DNA from: Vishniacozyma victoriae
Taxonomy: Eukaryota > Basidiomycota > Tremellomycetes > Tremellales > Bulleribasidiaceae
Length of the DNA: 64,000 bases
Assembly: GCA_017654735.1 (NCBI GenBank)
Contig: JADPYG010000088.1
Coordinates: 3,844,001-3,908,000, forward strand
Direction of reading: 5' to 3'
The position numbers were made by a program, and so were the translations under genes. The notes below the pieces were generated by a model that made no database searches, was not told the origin of the DNA, and was given only the letters and a program-made list of their open reading frames with translations. Every line of letters begins with the position of its first letter. The first letter of the stretch is position 1. Below, in pieces: positions 57,649-64,000 of this stretch.

Positions 57649-60298
57649 TTACTTCGAATAGTATGCCCCCTTTCCTCCCTCATTCCTCCTACTTGCATCC
57701 AATGGGAGGCGCGGATCGATAGGTGGCGGGATTGGGCCGATTGGGGGGGTTCGAGGTCGATCACTTCGAGGTCCGGTAGGTATGCTCTTCTTGACCTCGG
57801 CTCGAGATCTCTCCCACGGACTTCGAGAGTCTTTACCCAAGTCGGAAGCGCGGACAGCTCTCGAGCCACCTTGAACTACGATGGTTGTACTTCTACGTCG
57901 CGTGCGGACTTCCTTGGGGTCGATTGGACTGCTAACTCGAAAATCGCTTGGGTTTGGATTACTCGAACCGAGAGGCAGTCTCTGTGGACACGATGGATCC
58001 GGGGTGGTCCGAGGTTCATTTGAAATTGATCTGGTAGAGCTGAGTCGCCTACTCGCCTTCTCGGCAACGAGCTCCGTGAAGTCGGCCATGAGATTGGCCA
58101 TTTTATCAAGTCCACCGCTTGTCCTCCTTGTATTGCTCAAAGGCGCCTGCGGAGACTGAGCATGACCTCTGATGCTGAAAATTTTGGTAGGAGTCGTGGG
58201 GCGTCTGACAGGAGTCGTTCGACCGTCTTCCTCTCGATCCCTATCTCCATAATAATCGATCTCGGCTCCTGCTCCGTCTCGAAAGCCTCCCTCCTCAGAA
58301 TCTGTGACCGGGGCTCTCCCGTAGTCAATTTCCACACCATTGTCATTATTTGATCTCCTCCCATCTTCCATTCCTCGTACCTCTTCATGTGTGTCGTCTT
58401 CCAAGCCGGATAATATCCCATTTGATTGGAGGAGATCCCTCAATCGGATATTACGGGCGTGTTTGAGTTCAAGCTGCCTCTGCAGATACTCGATTTCCTT
58501 CTTGTGAACCTCAATACCCTTTGACATATTACTGATAGACGGATGTCGGACGGGTGTTCCGACAGGTTGAGCCTTCAACGCTAGCGCCAACGTACAACTC
58601 TCCCCCTCCAAGTCCTTGAGCCTCGCTTGCAATCGAGTAATGACATTATCCTTGCGTTTAAGTTCCTCCGCTTGCGCCCTCAATTTTTTCGCCTGATTGT
58701 TGATGGTAACCTTGGCGGAGGAAAGGTGCTTTTGGACATTGATTTGTTTCTCGACAACATTACGCCCAGGCGGTACACCAAGGGGGTATTCGGGTATATC
58801 GGGCTTTTCAAGAATAGGGACAATCGCTAGAGTCATCAGTCGGCTCGAGCTGAATAGAGTGGAGAGACTTACTTTGAGGCTGAGGTATCGAGAATGAAAT
58901 ACGTTGAGCTTTGGGGGCCTCCAGCTCAATCGGCGTGATTGTTTGTATCGCCTTGGTTGCCATATCATTCCCCTTGGGCGCCATCACCATCGCCGCTTCG
59001 CGCCTCCTCGCATCCGCCCTCCATAAATCCATATAAGGGACAAAGTGAGCTTGAAGACAAGCGCTCATCCTTCCAGCAGCAGCAAATAATTGATTCTCAT
59101 TGCTCGAAATCACTCCCTTCCCTAGCACCATAAACAGATCTGCCGAAACGCTCAGAAGGGTACCAATGGCGTCGAGAGGTATCGGAGGGACAGTGGGTTC
59201 AGATGCAGGGGACGATTGGTCGGCGACAGCTCCGAGCTCCATGCTTGGCGTTACTGAACTTGTGCTGTTGGCCAAGGCGGTGACAGGAGCAGTGGCGGGG
59301 GTGAGAGGCGGAGTTTGGTTCTCGGTTTCAAAGCGATACGAAGCTGATGACTGGAGAGGTTGAGGCGCTGGGACTCGATCCGACGAATGTGTCACTTGGT
59401 TCCAGGAGGTTTTAATGACGGTATTGATTGGAGGGTCTGGGATCGTAGCCGAGGACGAGTTCGTATCGGCAGTGACTGGAGTCTGCGGCGGAGTCGGATT
59501 CGCTTGACGGCGGAAAGGCGGCGAAGGTACGACAGGAAGTGATGGTGGGACATTGGAGGAGGGGGTTTGAGTTGGCATTGATTGTAGTTTGTAATTTTTC
59601 TGCGGAGTATTGATTCCTTGTTCAGATGCTTTGGCAGTGGTTTTCGAAAGGGCGGGACGGGGACTAGCGACTGCGGAAGTCAAAGGTCTCTTCCTACCGA
59701 AGATCGCCAAGAGAGCAGCTTCGGCTGGGTTGTCGGGTCTTGGGGCGTTGAGAATTTGAGGTGGTTCTCCTTGTTCGACTGGGTGATTCGCGACTGTAGC
59801 GGAGAGCGGGACAGTGATCGCAGCTGCTGGAATCGGAGCATAATTCGAACTTGATCCTATTGAGAGGATTGACGAACAGGGAATCTGGACTGGAGTCTGA
59901 GACCTGGAACCGGTTGGAGTATGAGTATTTGATCGGTTGTTGATATCGTTGAGAGGGCTGTTGGTAGAAGGCGGGACGAATCTCGGATCAACAGCTTTCG
60001 GTGTAGGAAGTCGAGGAGTGCTGTGCACAGAGGGAGCAGGCGATTGAGAGCCACGGGTCGATACGTCGCGCGAGGAAGTTGGTAGATGGTTCGATTTTGG
60101 CCGTTTAACATCATCGACGGGAGTGGTATCCACCTTTCGTTTCGAGCTAGCGCTAGATATACGGGGTTGATGCTTGATTGATCTCGGTGCGAAAGCGGGA
60201 TCGGTGAACCTACTATATGTGCCGAGTGTCAAGCCTGGGATCGAAATTTCGGCGGGGGTAGCGCTTTGACCATTTCGATTCGGTTGGACGGGGGCCAT
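57649..60298 (-). CDS. Array member I: NLS/coiled-coil family protein with long Pro/Ser/Thr insert
   Basis: ATG 60298 (MAPVQPNRNGQSATPAEISI) leads to the family IPGL block, then the basic motif SKRKVDTTPVDDVKRPKS at residues 52-69. About 290 residues of Pro/Ser/Thr-rich disorder follow, longer than in any other member. The core is diverged (LLSVSADLFMVLGKGVISSN, LFAAAGRMSACLQAHFVPYM). The intron lies at about 58827-58871. Exon 2 has LGVPPGRNVVEKQINVQKHL as in H, a coiled coil (IEYLQRQLELKHARNIRLRD) and an Arg/Pro-rich tail ending GGKGAYYSK. Total length is about 850 residues. H and I form a pair. It is the outermost member, next to the coronin gene promoter. Confidence 0.74.
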
Positions 60299-60869
60299 CC
60301 TTTCCACTTGGCACTTATGGGAGTACGCGAGGACAGGGCGTGACGAAGAGTGTATAGTACTGTATGGTAGCTTTGCTTTTTAAGTGAGTTAGAGAATGAG
60401 AAAAGAAGTAAAGGGAGCCAACAGCCAGGGTAGTTATTTCCTCTGGCAAAGTAGGGCGAGGTACCATCAATACCACACACTACCCTGCTTCAGTGCACTC
60501 AGCTTGAAAGAGCCAACTCTCATTTCGAGATTTGTCCAGCACTATCGCATCTCGTATGCATGTACATTCGAGACTCATTGCTTCAACATCCTGTCGCCTT
60601 TCTTCCGGTGTGTAGAGTAGTGCGAGTGTGTATGGTTGGTAGTATCGGACCTCAAGGATGAAGATGGTCCGAGCATACTTTGAATATATACCGTGAGAAA
60701 TCTACATGATCCCCGCGTGTGGACTCTGTTCCTGATTCCTGAATGGAAATGGGATGAGCACAATCATTCTATCGACATACGAGTACCTACAGATACCGTA
60801 CACAGTCAAAGCATTTCCTATCATTCATCCAGTTTCATTACATCAGGCAAGCTATAAGATACGGCAGCC
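60299..60869. promoter_or_regulatory. Divergent promoter between array member I and the coronin fusion gene
   Basis: About 570 bases. It holds the shared box at 60460-60480 on the I side. No other gene is recognised. Confidence 0.4.
60460..60480 (-). promoter_or_regulatory. Shared upstream box of array gene I
   Basis: The plus strand reads GGTACCATCAATACCACACA, about 160 bases before ATG 60298. It differs from the H box by two bases. Confidence 0.5.
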
Positions 60870-63515
60870 ATGTCCCGTTTTGTCAGACCGGTATGTCCTA
60901 CTCCCATCCGTCCATTCTTATCTAAATCACATCCTTCCCCACTCCACCTTGGCGCCCGAGCTGATATCCCAGTCTAAATACCGTCACGTATACGGTGAAA
61001 AAGCAAAGACCCACTATGAGAATGTCAAAATCAGTGGAAGTGCTTGGGATACCGATGTCGTTTCCGCAGGTGGGAAATACGTTTCCGTAAACTGGCAAGC
61101 GTCAGGAGGTGGTGTAAGTACCAGTCTATTTACCCTTGATGCTGGGGCCTGCTGATGAATAGGCATTCTGTATCTTACCTGCGTTCTCGGCTTATACTGC
61201 TCCTTCCCCTGCTGGATTCCCTACCAAGTTGCCGGATATACTTCCTTTGGCTAGAGGTCATACTGGGCCGGTATTGGACACTGCCTGGTCGCCTTTTGAT
61301 GATAACCTCGTAGTCTCCGGCAGTGAGGATGGCAAGAGTAAGCTAGATCTTCCTCTAAGGCCTGGGTCAAGCTGATGAAGTAGTCTGTATCTGGAAGATC
61401 CAAGATTCCCTATTCGAAGGATGGGGAGAGGATGGATGGGTCGCCGAGGATCTCAGTCCCGATGGAAAGTTGAACGCAGGAGGAAGGTAAGCTACACTCG
61501 ACTCTGCTAGGTCATAAGCTGACCTGAGTAGGAAAGTAGGACAGGTCATCTTTCACCCAACCGCCCAAAACGTCCTCACCTCCGCATCCGGTGATCACCT
61601 CGTCAAAATCTGGGATATCGATCAAGGAGATTCTCCCAAGATCACCTTGAAGGGTCATAACGATACCATCCAAAGCTTGGCATGGAACACTGTTGGTACT
61701 ACCCTCGCTACAGTAAGCTGGCTTGCTTGTGATGCTTGGTTCGAGCTGATGATAGGTATGCCGAGACAAGAAGCTACGATTGTTTGATCCTCGATCCGGA
61801 TCTGACCCAGTGAGGGTCACTGATGGTCATGCTGGAGTTAAAGGATCCAGGGTAGTCTGGCTGGGTGATCGAGACAGGATCGTTACTACCGGTGTAAGTT
61901 AATTCCCTCTCTTGGCCCGTGTCAGCTGATAAGTCAGTTCAGCAGGATGTCGGACCGTCAAATTGGTCTGTGGGATACTTCCAGTCTAACCAACTTGAAC
62001 ATGGAGTCTGTCGATACTAGCTCGTAAGCTTACAGAAGCTTTATTGAGTCACAAGCTGATGAGACAGGGGTATGCTCATGCCATTCTTTGCGGAGGGTAA
62101 CGATGTTCTCTTTGTCGCTGGAAAGGGGTAAGTGCCTCGTTGCATGTCTTAGTGGGGACTGATGTGTAGTGATGGTAACATCCGATACTACGAGTACGAG
62201 AATGATTCGCTCCATTTCTTGACCGAGTACAAGTCCGCCGATCCTCGTAAGGCAATGCGTCGATCGCTGAGTTACATAAATTGACGGGCAGAACGAGGAA
62301 TGACTTTCCTCCCTCGACGAGCTCTCGATGTTGAACAGAACGAGATCGCCAGGGCATACAAGCTATACGGCTCTTCAGTCGAGCCCGTTAGCTTTATCGT
62401 ACCCCGAAAAGCAGAGAGCTTCCAGTCAGAGTAAGCTACTTCTTCCGCCTCATTTCGCAAGCTGACAGGTAGTATCTTCCCACCCGCCTACTCTTCTGAG
62501 CCCGCCTTATCCGCATCCGATTTCTTCTCTGGTAAATCCGCTCAACCTAAATTGATCGATCTCGAGACCAAAGCCATCTCAACCTCTTCAGCCCCTATCG
62601 CCTCTGCACCAGCTGCTAAATCGTCCCCTGTTGAAGCTCCAAGTAAATCCCAATCAGCTCCTGCAAACTACCATACCCCCACCGCCACTGCCACCGCTAC
62701 TAGGAAAGCAGAACCCGTTTCGGCATTCAAGGAGGAATTCTCACCTGAATCTTCGCCTGAGACTAAACCTGCTGCTAAGGCTGAAGAACCCGAGGCGAAG
62801 AGTTTGGAGATTGAACAGCCAGAGAGTGAGGATGAAGAGCCCACTCCTGCTCCTGCTGTTGCTGCTGCTGCTGCTCCTGCTGCGAAGGAGGAACCTAAAG
62901 TCAAGGAGATCCCTGCCCCAGCCAAGACCGAAGTTACTGCTGTAAGCTTCCTCCTGCCATGCCCCCTGGTCCAAGCTGACGTTGAAGCCCCAGAATCAGC
63001 TCTTGGTGAAGAAGCTGTCTGATAAAGCTACAACCCCCACACGCGGATCAGCTCTCGCAGCTGGCTATGACCTCTACGCAGCTGAGGATAAGGTGGTCCC
63101 TGCCAACGGCAAGGTTCTTGTAGATCTGCAATTGAGTATAGCAGTTCCAGAAGGAACTTATGGTCGAGTCGCTCCTCGAAGTGGTCTAGGTATGTTCTTT
63201 CTACGCAGGTGGTAGTGGTGCTGATTGAAAGCTGTCAAACACTCGATACATACCGGTGCTGGAGTCATTGACGCAGATTACAGAGGACCAGTAATGGTTC
63301 TTCTCTTCAACCTCGGCACGGAAGATTTCAAGGGTACGTCAATTCAACTTGTGGTGCGGAGTGGGAGCTGACGGGTAGTGGCTAAAGGAGACCGTATTGC
63401 TCAATTGGTTCTTGAAAAGATCTGTTTGGCGGATATTATCGAGACTGATGATCTTGATGCTACCGCTCGGGGATCTGCTGGATTTGGGTCCACTGGAGGA
63501 TTTGGGAAAGCTTAA
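60870..63515 (+). CDS. Coronin-dUTPase fusion protein
   Basis: About a dozen exons starting with a 21-nt exon (MSRFVRP) joined at 60973 to [20 protein letters not shown], the coronin N-terminal signature. WD40 repeats follow ([40 protein letters not shown]), then the coronin C-terminal extension ([20 protein letters not shown]). An Ala/Pro/Glu-rich linker replaces the usual coiled coil. After the intron at 62942-62993 comes a complete trimeric dUTPase with all five motifs: [41 protein letters not shown] and [11 protein letters not shown]. No in-frame Met precedes the dUTPase, so it seems to be made only as part of the fusion. Coronin bundles actin with Arp2/3; dUTPase removes dUTP. Unspliced, the reading ends at 63022. 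Confidence 0.82.
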
Positions 63516-63813
63516 GTAAAAGAGGTAGAGAGAATATGTCTTGTAGAATCGGGAAATGCATATCCAAAAGTCGCGAATATATCCTGGGCGTCTTTCCGAG
63601 TTTTCACTTGGCATCCTCTGAGGTACTCTTCCCCCCTGGAACTCGACTTGCGGCTTTCGGAATGGCACGATATTCATGCATGCTACAACGTTTGGCTTCA
63701 TTTGATATCTGAGATACTACTACAACGCACTCGGACACTGCACTTTACAACCCCCTCTCTCCAACAACACCAACAATGACAGTTATATCTATCCCATCAG
63801 TTCATCTCCCACC

Positions 63814-64000
63814 CTAAAGAAAAGAAAGGGGCATACCATCTTTTTTCCCACCTACAAAATCTATCCCCTCCTCAATAGCCCTCTCCATAAATGGACTAAC
63901 GGCTCCAGTCTGTTCACTAATCTGTCTAGCTTTCGCACATAAAGCTTCCGAAACGGATTGTGGGTCGAACGTAGGGAGAGGTGAGGGTCGTGCTGGTGTG
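63814..64000 (-). CDS. C-terminal end of an unidentified protein (partial)
   Basis: A minus-strand open frame enters from the right edge and ends at a TAG on 63814-63816. The visible 61 residues (DPQSVSEALCAKARQISEQT, FMERAIEEGIDFVGGKKDG) look like a helical C-terminus. They are too short to name. It is convergent with the coronin fusion gene, about 300 bases between stops. Confidence 0.5.
   Translation of the reverse strand, partial: TPARPSPLPTFDPQSVSEALCAKARQISEQTGAVSPFMERAIEEGIDFVGGKKDGMPLSFL

Larger units (their letters stand above)
37917..60298 (-). repeat. Tandem array of eight paralogous genes
   Basis: Eight genes (stops at 37917, 40397, 43054, 45653, 50261, 52378, 55455 and 57649) run in the same direction with a period of about 2-3 kb. 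Shared traits are a KR-x(10-11)-KR basic motif, a phase-1 intron in the same location, and in most members a roughly 45-residue helical core before that intron and an 'AL...I..Q...I..LE..NA.LK' coiled-coil module after it. Members fall into an A/B/C group, a D/F/G group and an H/I pair. The glycosyltransferase gene at 47994-49254 interrupts the array between D and F. Letters are my labels. Confidence 0.85.

Noticed and set aside
37917..60298. bZIP or homeodomain transcription factor family
   Set aside because: The basic motif is far from the coiled coil and lacks the bZIP N-x7-R spacing; no homeodomain WF-N-R motif is present, so a mating-type homeodomain locus is not supported.
1..64000. Prokaryotic elements, CRISPR arrays, tRNA or rRNA genes
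   Set aside because: No direct-repeat/spacer pattern or RNA-gene consensus was seen; the intron-rich structure is eukaryotic.

Overview
The window is nuclear DNA of a basidiomycete yeast-like fungus, most likely a tremellomycete of the Cryptococcus/Kwoniella/Tremella type. This is inferred from many very short introns (about 32-60 nt) with GTAAGT/GTATGT/GTGAGT donors and a CTGAC/CTGAT branch site just before the AG, heavy use of CGA for arginine, and protein sequences of clearly fungal type (TYR1, TAL1, Glo3-type ArfGAP, ARS2, coronin). I read no tRNA, rRNA, CRISPR or intact transposon. Gene models were spliced by eye; exon borders in less conserved genes are approximate.

Layout. 1-13.6 kb: a serine-rich GPI-type cell-surface protein, prephenate dehydrogenase, transaldolase, a single-pass membrane protein, a ureohydrolase (agmatinase-like) with a signal peptide, and a large unrecognised protein. 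14.1-24.4 kb: a DHA1-type MFS transporter, a PhyH-type dioxygenase, an AIF/FSP1-like FAD oxidoreductase, the RNA-processing factor ARS2/Serrate, and a mitochondrial NIPSNAP protein. 24.9-37.5 kb: a long coiled-coil protein, a small Met/Gly- and His-rich protein, ArfGAP Glo3, a PB1-like plus retropepsin-like protein that lacks the catalytic Asp motif, and a large secreted repeat protein.

37.9-60.3 kb is the most striking part. It is a head-to-tail array of eight diverged paralogs, all on the minus strand, with a glycosyltransferase gene lodged inside. Every member has a bipartite nuclear-localisation-like motif with 12-13 residue spacing and one phase-1 intron at the same place. Most also show a roughly 45-residue helical core and a coiled-coil module, followed by a disordered tail. 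I do not recognise the family. Three members share an upstream sequence box and four others have GT microsatellites upstream. One member carries a frameshift and one lacks an obvious ATG.

60.9-63.5 kb encodes an apparent fusion of coronin (WD40) to a complete dUTPase. The last intron of the linker decides whether the product is coronin alone (intron retained) or coronin-dUTPase (intron spliced). The window ends inside a further minus-strand gene.

Possible functional links are modest: an agmatinase and a DHA1 (polyamine/drug type) transporter lie near each other, and a transporter, a dioxygenase and an oxidoreductase are adjacent. These are inferences from proximity only.
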